From Paenibacillus_AA sp045062745 (lineage in GTDB: Bacteria; Bacillota; Bacilli; Paenibacillales; NBRC-103111), in assembly GCF_045062745.1 (NCBI RefSeq), contig NZ_JBJGED010000021.1, forward strand, positions 82,115-146,114: DNA of 64,000 nt, written 5' to 3'. A model generated the notes under the pieces. The model was not told the origin of the DNA, did not search any database, and saw only the letters and a program-made list of their open reading frames with translations. Positions within the stretch are counted from its first letter, which is position 1, and every line of letters starts with the position of its first letter. This document shows positions 36,086 through 45,448 of this stretch, in pieces. The position numbers and the translations under genes are program-made.

Positions 36086-36973
36086 CTACTCTTCCAGAAC
36101 GACCCATGTATCGAATCGGTTTTCGCCCTCGAAGAGCCGGATGACGCGCGCTCCCCGCGGATAACCGTCCTTGCCGTACGTGTTGTACCCGGTCGCCCTG
36201 CCGTACGCCAGCCGGATGCCGTGCAGCTCTCCGATGTAATCATTTATATGATCGTGACCGACGAATGTGCCTAGGATGTCGCCTTGCTCCACCATCGCGC
36301 TGAAAAATCCCGAGTTCAGCCTGGACGCGCAAACGTCCTCCAGCTTCACCCCTGTACAATCGCCGCGCTCCCACACTTCCTTGTATTCATGAAGCGGAAT
36401 GTGGAAGAACGCGAGGCTGGGCAGAGGCGTACTCCGCCCGTATTTCCGCCGGCTCGATTGCTCGGCATACCACCCAATTTGGTCGCGCCGGATCCAGGCG
36501 TATCCTCCGACCGGAGCGGCGGCATAATCTCCGGAGTCCAGGAAAACAAGCTGGGCGCTCCGTTCGTCCGATCCGTCGGATGACGCGATATCCAAGAAGT
36601 AGTTGCCGACGCCGCTCAATTCGGCCGGGCCCGGCTCGGCCATGCAATTCGCGTGCGAGGTCGCTATGCTCATCAGCGCTTCCCGGGACACCTCCCCCTC
36701 GCTGTCGTGGTTGCCGAATACGAACGCCCACGGAATGCCGCTGCGGTCGAGGGCTCCTACCGCTTGGCCGAACGAGGCGAGCGGGTCGCGGCAGTGCGAG
36801 CTGTCGATCACGTCGCCGGTGATGACGGCGAGATCGGGCTGCACCTGGGTCAGCACGCGCTCCATCAGCGCCTCGGTGCGGCGGTCCGCCTCTTCTCCAT
36901 TGCGCCAGTGCACGTCGGTGAACTGTACTATCGTGAATGTTTGATCGTCGCGGAATCGTAAGGGGGGTCTCAT
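36086..36973 (-). CDS. Calcineurin-like metallophosphoesterase (DUF/YvnB-PhoD-like)
   Basis: 295 residues from ATG 36973, selected for AAGGAG nine bases upstream; the open frame to 37162 has no start signal. Metal-binding blocks of the family appear in order: QFTDVHWRNG (D-x-H), VITGDVID (GDxxD), FVFGNHDSEG (GNHD), FFHIPLHEY (His), and FVGHDHINDY (GHDH). It should cleave phosphate mono- or diesters. No clear signal peptide after the chosen start, so cytoplasmic. A related phosphoesterase lies at 45.4 kb. Neighbours give no pathway. Confidence 0.88.
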   Translation of the reverse strand: MRPPLRFRDDQTFTIVQFTDVHWRNGEEADRRTEALMERVLTQVQPDLAVITGDVIDSSHCRDPLASFGQAVGALDRSGIPWAFVFGNHDSEGEVSREALMSIATSHANCMAEPGPAELSGVGNYFLDIASSDGSDERSAQLVFLDSGDYAAAPVGGYAWIRRDQIGWYAEQSSRRKYGRSTPLPSLAFFHIPLHEYKEVWERGDCTGVKLEDVCASRLNSGFFSAMVEQGDILGTFVGHDHINDYIGELHGIRLAYGRATGYNTYGKDGYPRGARVIRLFEGENRFDTWVVLEE

Positions 36974-37170
36974 CTGCTTCGTCTCCTTAGGGGCAAGCCC
37001 GGTTATGCCCTTCATTGTAAAGGGGGCGGGCGGAAAAGGGAATAACCATTTGAGGCGAATGCATGCAAGATTATGCGCGAGTGAAGTGATGGGCTTTACA
37101 GTTGGAATATATTTCGGAGGCGAGAATCGGGTGCGAACGTGGAACGACGTGAATTCCCTCAAGTAGTGGA

Positions 37171-38253
37171 TCAGAGCGAGCGGCTGGCCGCCGTAGCGGC
37201 GGATTCCGCCCGCGCTGTCGTAAGCGGAGAAGTCAGGGAAGCCGGCGCCGGACTCACGGCGGACTTGACGTTGCGCCAGTCGATCTGACGCTTCAGGGTG
37301 GCCAGCTCTCCGATATACTCGCGCAACGCTTCGTAAGCCTGATAGTAAGGGAATACCGCTTGAATCGATTCCCGGTCCGAAGACATGCGTTCCGTTGCGG
37401 GACTCAAGGCTCCTTGCAGTCTGAGGATAGGAGCACGGCGACCGGTATAAATCATTCTCTCCTGGACATGAACGACGAGCGCGATCGCCCGGATCAGCCG
37501 CTCTGCTTCGTGATGGCTCATGTCGGCTTTTTGCAGCGCCTTGATCAAATCGCGTATCCGTTCAAGCATCGTCTCGTACGCGCGGAACTCGGCTCCCGCT
37601 CCGGGATCGGCCTTTCTCCCGAGCCAGCGGTCTTCCCGGATGAGCTGAGAGACGGCCTTCCCTTTCTCGATATAATCGCGCACCTCGTCCAGCTGGAGCC
37701 GCATCTGCGGCTTGTAGGGCGTCATCGTGCCGTTCCGGAGGTCGAGGCTCACATAGTGAAGCAACGCCCTAAGCATAGACTCCGACTTGGCGAGCAGCAC
37801 CTCTTCCCGTTCGCTGTGTACGGGGCGCCGCACCATGTTCACCAGCGTCCCGACCGTCATCCCGATCAGCACCAGAGCGATCTGGTGCAGGGCCGCGCTG
37901 CCGAACAGCTCGTCGGCGGTCCCCATCGTGTTGACCGCCACGATCACCGCAAGCGGCAAGGCAGCCGTCTGCTTGAAGCGCACATGCAGCGCCATAACGA
38001 GGAGCGCCACGGCGGCGATGACGGGCGCGGTACTGCCGATCAGCTCCACGACCGTGATGCCGAGCAAGGCGGCCAGTAAGGCGCTCGCCATATTCGTAGC
38101 CGAATGGCGGAGCGAGCGGTAGACGGACGGCTGCACTGCGAGCATGGAGATGATGCCGGCGAAATGGTCGGGCTCAAGCTTCAGCAACCGGGCGATGCTG
38201 ATACTGATCATGATGGATATGGCTGTCTTGATCACGCGAAGACCGACTTTCAT
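37171..38253 (-). CDS. Aromatic acid exporter (ArAE/FUSC-like) family membrane protein
   Basis: 360 residues from ATG 38253, eight bases after GGAGG. The N-terminal 145 residues hold about five hydrophobic helices (VIKTAISIMISISIARLL, FAGIISMLAVQPSVY, ALLAALLGITVVELIG, VIAAVALLVMALHV, IALVLIGMTVGTLVN). The C-terminal half is a soluble helical domain (REEVLLAKSESMLRALLHYV onward), the arrangement of the small Gram-positive ArAE_1 proteins. Relatives of YhcP/FUSC export aromatic carboxylic acids; transport here is inferred. The tail is Ala/Ser-rich and probably disordered. Single gene, divergent from the small toxin locus. Confidence 0.85.
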   Translation of the reverse strand: MKVGLRVIKTAISIMISISIARLLKLEPDHFAGIISMLAVQPSVYRSLRHSATNMASALLAALLGITVVELIGSTAPVIAAVALLVMALHVRFKQTAALPLAVIVAVNTMGTADELFGSAALHQIALVLIGMTVGTLVNMVRRPVHSEREEVLLAKSESMLRALLHYVSLDLRNGTMTPYKPQMRLQLDEVRDYIEKGKAVSQLIREDRWLGRKADPGAGAEFRAYETMLERIRDLIKALQKADMSHHEAERLIRAIALVVHVQERMIYTGRRAPILRLQGALSPATERMSSDRESIQAVFPYYQAYEALREYIGELATLKRQIDWRNVKSAVSPAPASLTSPLTTARAESAATAASRSL

Positions 38254-38410
38254 GGACATCCCCTCCGGCAAGTGATGTATATGTTATATATCATAACATA
38301 AATCTGCTCACCTGAGCTATAGTCCAGGAATCATGTTATATTTATTGACATAAATAATTCAAAAATCCCCCGTAACCGGTGGATACAACCTGATAAGGGA
38401 ATAGGCGCAT

Positions 38411-38438
38411 AAAAAAAAGCCCAAGCTTCCAGGGGCTT
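38411..38438 (-). terminator. Minus-strand terminator beside the small toxin gene
   Basis: Minus strand: AAGCCC pairs with GGGCTT across a ten-base loop and is followed by eight T. No annotated minus-strand gene ends here, so a short antisense RNA is the simplest source. Confidence 0.65.
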
Positions 38439-38451
38439 CTCCTATGCTAAG

Positions 38452-38481
38452 TATTACCAAGCCATCATATACATGGTAATA
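38452..38481. promoter_or_regulatory. Inverted repeat in the small-toxin 5' region
   Basis: TATTACCA (38452-38459) and TGGTAATA (38474-38481) are perfect complements 14 bases apart, just upstream of the toxin ribosome site. Either an operator or an mRNA hairpin. Confidence 0.5.
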
Positions 38482-38528
38482 ACTATACCTTTGACGGGGT
38501 CGCTCCTTACAGAGAGGAGGCCTTCAAG

Positions 38529-38615
38529 ATGGATTCTTTCCAAACGATTTCGGTTATGTTTACGTTCGGGATGTTCATTCTCGCGTTGCTAACTTATATC
38601 GAAAAGAGAAAGTAA
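38529..38615 (+). CDS. Putative holin-like type I toxin, 28 residues
   Basis: A tiny gene of ATG plus 27 codons and TAA. Residues begin MDSFQTISVMF and continue TFGMFILALLTYIEKRK: one hydrophobic helix (about 7-23) capped by a charged KRK tail, the layout of the putative holin-like toxins (Hol_Tox) of Bacilli. A textbook AGGAGG at 38515-38520, eight bases ahead, argues that it is translated. Flanking signals fit a type I toxin-antitoxin locus: a plus-strand terminator downstream at 38686-38713 and an unexplained minus-strand terminator at 38411-38438 that an antisense RNA could use. Toxicity is inferred, not shown. Confidence 0.65.
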   Translation: MDSFQTISVMFTFGMFILALLTYIEKRK

Positions 38616-38685
38616 TCCAGACCCGCTTCTGTTCGGTCATCGGTGCCCATTGCGGAGCGTGCTCCCGCCAAATGATATAGTTCCG

Positions 38686-38713
38686 TAGAGCCAGGTGCTG
38701 CCCACCTGACTCT
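38686..38713 (+). terminator. Terminator of the small toxin transcript
   Basis: TAGAG-C-CAGGTG pairs with CACCTG-A-CTCTA across five bases, followed by a T-rich TTTGTATT. Confidence 0.6.
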
Positions 38714-38908
38714 ATTTGTATTGCTCGGAAAAGCGAATTATTCCTGCGAACGGCGTGAGACGGGCGGCGTTTTTTTGACGCGTTGTTCAGGGTGCCATAA
38801 ACCGGGCCATAAGGAATATAGAAAAATACTCTAGTCAGCGGGAGAACGTTGGCGTATATAATGTAGTTGTGATTTCTCCATTGAGGGGAACTACTCTGGA
38901 GGTACATT

Positions 38909-40681
38909 GTGAGACTATCATCCGCGCCTTTGTCAGGCATGTCCAGGACAAGCACCCCCCGCTCCCTGAAAAAGAGCCTAATCGTCTCCCTGCTGCTCAG
39001 CACGGTTATCCCGATTGTGCTTATGGGTATCGGTTCTTACTATGCCATTTACACCATCTTGGACCACAAAATCGGGAACTCCATTCAAAGCACCCTGCAT
39101 CAAGTCAGAAGCAACATCGAGACCACTTATAACAATTTGAACTACGTCTCCCAGCAGCTCACCAACAATGATTTGCAGCTGTTTTTCCAATCCAATGACG
39201 TTATGGAACGCTATATACTTGGCCAGACCGTATTCAAAAATCTCGACATCATCAGCTACACCAACCCGGATATCGGTCTGTTCTACTATTACACCCCGCC
39301 GAACAACACCATTTTTTATCAGAACCAGGAAGTAAGATCAAGCGAGAACCCGAATGAACGCCCTATCCTGTCCGTGGTCAAGGGAGTCACCTATTATGGA
39401 CCGCACCGATCGCTATCCCACCGCAATGAGAATGTGCTCTCTGTGTCCCGCTCTATCAACATCGCCAAACAAAGCGAGATGCATCTATACGTGGAAACGA
39501 ACTCCTTCCTGTACAGCCAGCTTCTGAACAGCACTCAGTACGGCATGAACGCGGCTCACTTGCTGGCGGATCATACCGGGGCCGTTGTGTTCAGTCAGAA
39601 TGAAGAGCACTTTCCTGTCGGCATGGTACTGCCGGTGGACTTCGGCGGCAGCCAATATGCGAGGGTCAACGACTATTATTTATTTCGCGACTACAGCCCG
39701 GAGCAAGGGTGGTTCGTCTATTCCGTCGTCAGCCCTCAGACGTTCCGCTCCGAAACCGTGAACTGGATGCTGCTCAGCCTAGCGATTGCCGCCATTTCGC
39801 TGCTGTTCAGCGGCTTGCTCGGCTGGTCGATCTGGAAAAAGTTCTACTTCCCTCTCTCCATCCTGACCAGCGAAATCCGGAAGTTCGAGGGTCAGCAGTT
39901 TCAACGAAACGGCCAGCCGCAGCAGGACATCCGCTTGACGCAAATTACAGAATTCGATGTGGTTCTGCTGCAATTTCAAGACATGCGCATGCGCATCCTA
40001 ATGCTGCTTCGAGAACTGAAGCAGAACGAAGAGGACAAGCGGTTTCTGGAAGTGGAGAAGCTCGTCGCGCAGATCAACCCGCATTTTCTCTACAATACGC
40101 TCAATACGGTCCAATGGCTGGCGAAGTCGAACGGTCAGGAGGACATCGTCAATCTGATTGCCATTTTCACGAGGCTGTTGCGCTACAACCTGGGGAAAAA
40201 CGGCGGTGTTGTGGAGCTCAGTCAAGAGATCGAAGCGCTCCGGGACTACATAGCTCTGCAGCAAATCCGTTACAATTACAAGTTCGCGATCGATATCCAT
40301 GTAGAGCCCGAGACGCTGCAAGTGCCTGTCCCCCGGTTCCTGCTGCAGCCGCTTATCGAGAATGCCCTGTATCACGGTCAGGCGGAGGACGGCGCGACGA
40401 TCCAGCTCTCGATCTCGGCCAAACCCGACGGCTACATGCTGGTTTCGGTGAAGGATCATGGCAAGGGCATGAGCGATGAACAGATCCGCAAGCTTATCGA
40501 GGGACGCATTCCGGAACGCGAGAAGGTCGGCATGGGCATCGGCTTGCACTATGTGAACACGATGCTGCGTGTGCATTACGGGGAAGAAACGAGTCTAACG
40601 GTCGAGAGCCATCCCAACGAAGGAACAACGATCCGGTTCAACATCCCTCTGTCAACGAAGGAGTTAGGAGGCCCCTTATGA
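38909..40681 (+). CDS. YesM-like sensor histidine kinase of the uptake locus
   Basis: 590 residues from GTG 38909 with GGAGG six bases upstream. Membrane helices at about 22-48 and 281-304 enclose an extracellular sensor of some 230 residues. A HAMP linker follows, then the His_kinase domain with INPHFLYNTLNTVQWLA (phospho-accepting His near residue 392), and an HATPase: PRFLLQPLIENALYHG (N box), VKDHGKGMSDEQI (G1) and GMGIGLHYVNTML (G2). It senses an extracellular solute, or the binding protein loaded with it, and phosphorylates the next gene product. The two genes overlap by four bases. Membrane-bound. Confidence 0.93.
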   Translation: MRLSSAPLSGMSRTSTPRSLKKSLIVSLLLSTVIPIVLMGIGSYYAIYTILDHKIGNSIQSTLHQVRSNIETTYNNLNYVSQQLTNNDLQLFFQSNDVMERYILGQTVFKNLDIISYTNPDIGLFYYYTPPNNTIFYQNQEVRSSENPNERPILSVVKGVTYYGPHRSLSHRNENVLSVSRSINIAKQSEMHLYVETNSFLYSQLLNSTQYGMNAAHLLADHTGAVVFSQNEEHFPVGMVLPVDFGGSQYARVNDYYLFRDYSPEQGWFVYSVVSPQTFRSETVNWMLLSLAIAAISLLFSGLLGWSIWKKFYFPLSILTSEIRKFEGQQFQRNGQPQQDIRLTQITEFDVVLLQFQDMRMRILMLLRELKQNEEDKRFLEVEKLVAQINPHFLYNTLNTVQWLAKSNGQEDIVNLIAIFTRLLRYNLGKNGGVVELSQEIEALRDYIALQQIRYNYKFAIDIHVEPETLQVPVPRFLLQPLIENALYHGQAEDGATIQLSISAKPDGYMLVSVKDHGKGMSDEQIRKLIEGRIPEREKVGMGIGLHYVNTMLRVHYGEETSLTVESHPNEGTTIRFNIPLSTKELGGPL

Positions 40682-41766
40682 TTCATGCCATTGTGGTTGA
40701 AGACGAATATTTTGTCCGGCTCGGATTTATCGCGGCGATGCCATGGGAGGATTTCGGCATCCGTATCGTCGGGGAAGCCGTCAACGGGAAGCAAGCGATT
40801 GAGCTGATGGAGCGGATGAAGGTGGATCTCGTCATCACGGACTTGGCCATGCCGGTCATGAACGGCTTCGATCTGATGCGGCATGTACGGGAGCATTACC
40901 CGAACGTACACCTGGTGGTGCTGACCTGCCACGAGGATTTCAAGTATATCCGGGATGCGATGCGATACGGCGCGCTCGATTACCTCATTAAGACGGAGAT
41001 CGAGGGCGACACCATGCAGGAGTCGCTGCGCCGGATCGTCCAGCGGATCAGCAAGTCCGACGTGACGAACCGGTTCCCGGGAGCCGCATCGGCTAATGAC
41101 GGTCAAGAAGTCGCAGACTGGTCGGAAGAAGACGGCATCCGTCTTCAACAGTGCATCGATCGCTGGCTGCCGCTCTATTGGGTCGTTAGCGACGCCGAAT
41201 TCGAGTTGCTGCAGGAGCAGCTCCGAGAGCTGCAGCCTCCTCTGCAGGAGCTGCGCAAGTCGGTCCACTATTTGCTCGTGGAATGGAGCCGCATGCCGGG
41301 CATAGGCAGCATGCACGATTGGTCGAAGCGGGCCGAACGGCTGCAGACGCAGCCGGATTGGGAATCTTACTTCCGTGAAATTCGCCAGCTCATGCGCCGC
41401 CAGCTTCGCATGGCCCAATATCCGGAGGATGTCGTGATCCGCATCTTGCAAGTGAAGGAAATGATGAAGAGCGAGATGGATGCGAAGATCTCGCAAAGTT
41501 ATTTTGCCGAGAAAATGAAGCTCAGCCGCGGTTATTTCAGCAGCAGCTTCAAAGACATCGTCGGCACCTCCTTCCCCGATTATCTGAAGGCGCTGAGGAT
41601 CGCCAGGGCCAAGACGCTGCTTACCCAAACCGCCAAATCTGTCGCTGACATCGCGGAAGAATGCGGGATTCCGGATCACCGGTATTTCAGCAAACAGTTC
41701 CGCGAGGAAACCGGCCTGCTTCCTTCGGAGTACCGCAGCAGCCGCAACTCTGCCAATCAAGTATGA
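40678..41766 (+). CDS. YesN-like response regulator with AraC-type DNA-binding domain
   Basis: 362 residues. Receiver domain 1-120: acidic pocket VVEDE, phospho-acceptor Asp55 in VITDLAMPVMNG, and the conserved Lys in DYLIKTE. A middle linker of about 130 residues is followed by two AraC helix-turn-helix motifs (about 260-358): ISQSYFAEKMKLSRGYFSSS, then AKSVADIAEECGIPDHRYFS and KQFREETGLLPSEYR. Overlaps the kinase by four bases and precedes the binding-protein gene by 146 bases, so it most likely activates that transporter operon. Confidence 0.93.
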   Translation: MIHAIVVEDEYFVRLGFIAAMPWEDFGIRIVGEAVNGKQAIELMERMKVDLVITDLAMPVMNGFDLMRHVREHYPNVHLVVLTCHEDFKYIRDAMRYGALDYLIKTEIEGDTMQESLRRIVQRISKSDVTNRFPGAASANDGQEVADWSEEDGIRLQQCIDRWLPLYWVVSDAEFELLQEQLRELQPPLQELRKSVHYLLVEWSRMPGIGSMHDWSKRAERLQTQPDWESYFREIRQLMRRQLRMAQYPEDVVIRILQVKEMMKSEMDAKISQSYFAEKMKLSRGYFSSSFKDIVGTSFPDYLKALRIARAKTLLTQTAKSVADIAEECGIPDHRYFSKQFREETGLLPSEYRSSRNSANQV

Positions 41767-41781
41767 AAAATGTCGTCGGCT

Positions 41782-41820
41782 TGTAGGAAAATCGAAAGAG
41801 GAAATAATCAATTTTCTACA
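41782..41820. promoter_or_regulatory. Inverted repeat upstream of the transporter operon, candidate regulator site
   Basis: TGTAGGAAAA (41782-41791) is complementary to TTTTCTACA (41812-41820) with one bulged G. It lies 92 bases before the binding-protein ATG and just after the response-regulator stop. Could be the YesN-type binding site or a weak terminator. Confidence 0.4.
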
Positions 41821-41911
41821 TCCCTACTGCCGTTTGCTGCTCACGCTCCTCTCGGCCTGTCGTCTAGTATGAAGCTGTAAGCCATTAATCCGAGAATCGG
41901 AGGTTCGTATC

Positions 41912-43585
41912 ATGAAGAAGAGTAGAGTGACCTTATTCGCCATTCTCGCGGCAGCTCTGCTGGTGGTCACGGCTTGCAGCGGCAATAAGGAGGGCGCGGC
42001 TCCCACTGGAACAGCGGCACAGACCGCAAGTCCGCAAGGGGAAATGAACGGACCGTTCACGAAGTACACACAGCCGGTTACACTGACCACCGGGTATTAC
42101 ATTCCCGATGAGTACAAGTGGCCGGAAGGCACGATCAACGACAACGAGTACACCAAGCTGTACGAAGACAAGCTCAACATCAAGTTCACACACGCTTTCG
42201 AAGTGCCACATGCCGGTTACGAACAGAAGGTGAATCTTCTGATCTCGAGCAATGACATCCCGGACGTGCTCGTCGTCACCGAATCGCAATTCAAATTGTT
42301 AGCGGAATCGGACATGCTCGCAGATTTGACCAAAGTGTACGAGGAATTCGCTTCCCCCACACTGAAGAAGCTGTACGGCGACTACGGTCCGGAGTTCATG
42401 CGCAAGGTCACCTACAACAACAAGCTTGTCGGCTTGCCCTCGACCGCTCCGGCCCGCAACAACGACGGGGTCGTCTGGATTCGCCGCGACTGGCTGAAGA
42501 ATGTCGGGATCGAGCTGCCGGATGTCATTACGCTAGCCGATCTGGAGAAAGTGTCCAAGGCGTTCATCGAGAACGATCCGGACAAGAATGGGAAGAAAGA
42601 CACGTACGGGATCCAGAGCACATCCAACTTCGTAACGGGCACGATGGGATACAACACCCTTGACCTGCTGTTCACCGCCCACAAGGCGTATCCCAAGATC
42701 TGGACCAAGGATAAGAATGGCAATATCACATACGGATCGCTGCTGCCGGAGACGAAGCAGGCACTCGGCACGATCCGGGAATGGTACGCGAAGGGCCTGA
42801 TCGACAAGGAGTTCGGCACGATCAAGCCGGATCAATTCGCCAAAGACATCAATGCGGCGAAAGCCGGCATCACGATGGGACAATCCTGGTCCTCCATTGC
42901 GTTCCCCGACTCCGTCAAGAACGATCCGACAGCCGACTGGAACGCCCATATCCTCGTCGCCGACGACGGCAAATATTACTCGAGACAGTCCAACCCGATC
43001 GAGAAGATCGTAGTCGTCAAGAAAGGCGTGAAGAACCCGGAAGCGGTCTTGAAGGTCATTAACCTGATGGCGGAGATGGACAACCGCAAGCCGAATTCTC
43101 CAGCGGTCTACACGAACACCACCGGCACGACGTGGACCGTCCGTCCGATTCAAGTGCAGATCCGCGAGAAGTTCACATTCAGCGACCGGATCAAAAATCT
43201 GAAAGCGACGGCCGACGGGAAGTTCAAACGGGAAGATTTGCCGCAAAACGATATCAAAATATTCGATGACTATAAGAAAGGGTACGAAGCCTTAAAAGCG
43301 GATCCTGCCGCTTGGGCATTCGTCATCTACTTGTTCAACGGGGGCAAGGTCGTGCTCAGTCCTCTGACCAACGAGGTGTACAGCGAATATTATGGGATCA
43401 CCAAGAGCATGGAGACCAAGTGGGCGAACTTGACGAAGCTCGAGAATGAAGCGTTCATGCGTATTATAGTTGGCGACAAGCCTCTGGACTACTTCGAGAC
43501 GTTTATCGACGAATGGAAGAAGCAGGGCGGCGATGAGATCACGAAGGAAGTAGCGGCGGAAATCAAACGGCTAAGCGGCAAATGA
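41912..43585 (+). CDS. ABC-transporter extracellular solute-binding lipoprotein
   Basis: 557 residues, LplA-type. The signal peptide KKSRVTLFAILAAALLVVTA ends at a lipobox with Cys22, so it is anchored to the outer face of the membrane. Mature protein shows the family blocks SSNDIPDVLVV, LVGLPSTAPARNNDGVVWIRRDWL split around residues 170-195, and DKNGKKDTYGI, a calcium-like D-x-N-G-x-D loop usual in this family. It delivers an oligosaccharide or similar solute to the two permeases downstream; the next permease frame starts in its last codons. No ATP-binding subunit is encoded here, as is usual for this class, which shares MsmX-like ATPases. Confidence 0.93.
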   Translation: MKKSRVTLFAILAAALLVVTACSGNKEGAAPTGTAAQTASPQGEMNGPFTKYTQPVTLTTGYYIPDEYKWPEGTINDNEYTKLYEDKLNIKFTHAFEVPHAGYEQKVNLLISSNDIPDVLVVTESQFKLLAESDMLADLTKVYEEFASPTLKKLYGDYGPEFMRKVTYNNKLVGLPSTAPARNNDGVVWIRRDWLKNVGIELPDVITLADLEKVSKAFIENDPDKNGKKDTYGIQSTSNFVTGTMGYNTLDLLFTAHKAYPKIWTKDKNGNITYGSLLPETKQALGTIREWYAKGLIDKEFGTIKPDQFAKDINAAKAGITMGQSWSSIAFPDSVKNDPTADWNAHILVADDGKYYSRQSNPIEKIVVVKKGVKNPEAVLKVINLMAEMDNRKPNSPAVYTNTTGTTWTVRPIQVQIREKFTFSDRIKNLKATADGKFKREDLPQNDIKIFDDYKKGYEALKADPAAWAFVIYLFNGGKVVLSPLTNEVYSEYYGITKSMETKWANLTKLENEAFMRIIVGDKPLDYFETFIDEWKKQGGDEITKEVAAEIKRLSGK

Positions 43586-43608
43586 TGTTGCGCGGGCGGA
43601 GAACCACT

Positions 43609-44499
43609 ATGAAGGATAAAGCCGTGCAAATCCACTATCACCTAATGATGATCCCAGGCATGATTTTCCTGGCCGTGTTCCATTACTACCCGATCCTAGG
43701 GTCTGTCATGGCGTTCAAAAAATACTTGCCCGCCAAGGGCATCTGGGGTTCGCCGTGGGTAGGGCTCGACAATATCCTGTACATGTTCCAAATATCGGAC
43801 AGCAAGGTCATTCTATTCAACACTCTATTCATAGCCGTCATGAAGATGATCGCCAACCTGATCGTCCCGCTCGCCTTCGCGCTTCTGCTGAATGAAGCTC
43901 GGGTGCGCTTCATCAAACGCTCGGTGCAGACGATCGTGTACTTGCCGCATTTCATGTCGTGGGTGCTGCTCTCGGTCATCATGCTTAATATTTTGTCGCT
44001 CCGCGGCGTCGTGAATCAGTTTCTCGGCCTGTTCGGCATCGACCCGATCTTGTTTCTTGGCAACAACACGTGGTTTCCGGCCGTTCTAGTCATAAGCGAC
44101 GTTTGGAAAGATTTCGGCTTCTCGGCTATCATCTTCTTGGCCGCGCTCACCGCCATTAATCCCGCCCTATACGAAGCGGCGGCCATGGATGGGGCCTCCC
44201 GCTGGACGAGGCTCTTGAACATCTCGCTGCCAGGCATGATGCCGACTGTCGTACTGATGTCCACACTCGCGCTTGGGAACGTGCTGGACGCCGGCTTCGA
44301 GCAAATCTTGAACCTGTACAACCCGCTCGTCTACGCATCCGCGGACGTTATCGACACCTATGTATACCGGGTCGGTTTGATTCAATCGCAGTACGGCATC
44401 GCGACCGCGGTCGGCTTGATGAAATCGGTCGTCAGCTTCATCTTGATCATCATTTCGTACCAGCTCGCGGCTCGGTTTGCGAATTATAGGATCTTTTAG
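43609..44499 (+). CDS. ABC-transporter permease, LplB/YtcP-type subunit 1
   Basis: 296 residues from ATG 43609, preceded by GGAG seven bases upstream; a coupled start at 43582-43585 overlapping the lipoprotein stop is also possible. Six hydrophobic helices, starting MMIPGMIFLAVFHYYPILG. The cytoplasmic EAA loop reads EAAAMDGASRWTRLLNISLPGM, given here in parts: EAAAMDGAS, then RWTRLLNISLPG. This loop docks the ATPase. Partner of the next permease in forming the membrane channel. The 15-base gap to it indicates one operon. Confidence 0.92.
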   Translation: MKDKAVQIHYHLMMIPGMIFLAVFHYYPILGSVMAFKKYLPAKGIWGSPWVGLDNILYMFQISDSKVILFNTLFIAVMKMIANLIVPLAFALLLNEARVRFIKRSVQTIVYLPHFMSWVLLSVIMLNILSLRGVVNQFLGLFGIDPILFLGNNTWFPAVLVISDVWKDFGFSAIIFLAALTAINPALYEAAAMDGASRWTRLLNISLPGMMPTVVLMSTLALGNVLDAGFEQILNLYNPLVYASADVIDTYVYRVGLIQSQYGIATAVGLMKSVVSFILIIISYQLAARFANYRIF

Positions 44500-44514
44500 A
44501 CAGGAGGCAGCGGC

Positions 44515-45405
44515 ATGCCCATTTACGGAAAAAGCAAGTCGGCTCGCGTCGTTGACCTCCTCATTCACGGCCTGCTCATCGCCATTGCGTTCTTGTCGTT
44601 GTTCCCGATTCTGAACGCCTTTGCGAATTCGTTCAGCGACCGTACGGCCGTGGCTGCGATGAAGGTGACGGTCTTCCCGATCCACTTCAGTCTAGCCAAC
44701 TACAACGCGATTATGAACGACAAGCAGTTTTTCACCTCCTTCGGCATTTCGATTGAGCGCGTGCTGCTCGGCGGAGGACTCCAATTCGTTCTGACGATTA
44801 TGCTGGCTTACCCGTTATCGCGGGATAACCGGAGGTTTAGAGGCAGGGACATCTACATGTGGGCGATCGTGATCGCCATGCTGTTCCACGGCGGCTTGAT
44901 TCCATGGTATGTCACAGTGAAGTCGGTAGGCATTCTCGATACGATCTGGGCGCTCGTGCTGCCCAAGGCCGTGCCGGTATTCAATGTCATCCTGTTGATG
45001 AACTTCATGCGCAGCTTACCTAAGGAGCTGGACGAGGCGGCGGACATGGACGGAGCCGGCCCCTGGTACAAGATGGCGATGCTGTATGTACCGCTGTCTC
45101 TACCTGCGCTGGCCACCGTTACGCTGTTCAGTATCGTCGGTCACTGGAACGCCTTCTTCGACGGGCTGCTGCTCATCAACAGTCCGGAGAAGATGCCGCT
45201 GCAGACGTACATCAACCTGTTCATGCTGCAGACGCAGCAGATGGACGACATCGATCCGGAGCGGATGGAAGCGCTGCTCAAGATGTCGGACCAAGGGTTG
45301 AACGCGGCTAAAGTGATGCTCAGCATGGTCCCGATTTTGATCCTCTACCCCATGCTGCAGCGTTTCTTCATCCATGGGATCGTACTCGGTTCTGTCAAAG
45401 AATAA
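44515..45405 (+). CDS. ABC-transporter permease, LplC/YtcP-type subunit 2
   Basis: 296 residues with six helices. N-terminal VVDLLIHGLLIAIAFLSLFP, the typical ILNAFANSFSDRTA, and the EAA loop EAADMDGAGPWYKMAML followed by YVPLSLPALATVTLF. Ends IHGIVLGSVKE, the conserved terminus of the subunit (GxxxGSVK) that lies at the membrane face. AGGAGGCAGCGGC upstream of ATG 44515 is a good ribosome site. It completes the importer with the lipoprotein and subunit 1. Confidence 0.93.
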   Translation: MPIYGKSKSARVVDLLIHGLLIAIAFLSLFPILNAFANSFSDRTAVAAMKVTVFPIHFSLANYNAIMNDKQFFTSFGISIERVLLGGGLQFVLTIMLAYPLSRDNRRFRGRDIYMWAIVIAMLFHGGLIPWYVTVKSVGILDTIWALVLPKAVPVFNVILLMNFMRSLPKELDEAADMDGAGPWYKMAMLYVPLSLPALATVTLFSIVGHWNAFFDGLLLINSPEKMPLQTYINLFMLQTQQMDDIDPERMEALLKMSDQGLNAAKVMLSMVPILILYPMLQRFFIHGIVLGSVKE

Positions 45406-45448
45406 ACGGGATACCTGGTCTAAGATCAGGTTAAAGGAGGCGTGCATC

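Noticed and set aside
41782..41820. Strong terminator after the first response regulator
   Set aside because: Stem is interrupted, loop is long and no T-run follows on the plus strand; listed only as an inverted repeat.
45374..45448. N-terminal extension of the second phosphoesterase
   Set aside because: It overlaps the permease gene; AAAGGAGG with TTG at 45449 is a much better start.
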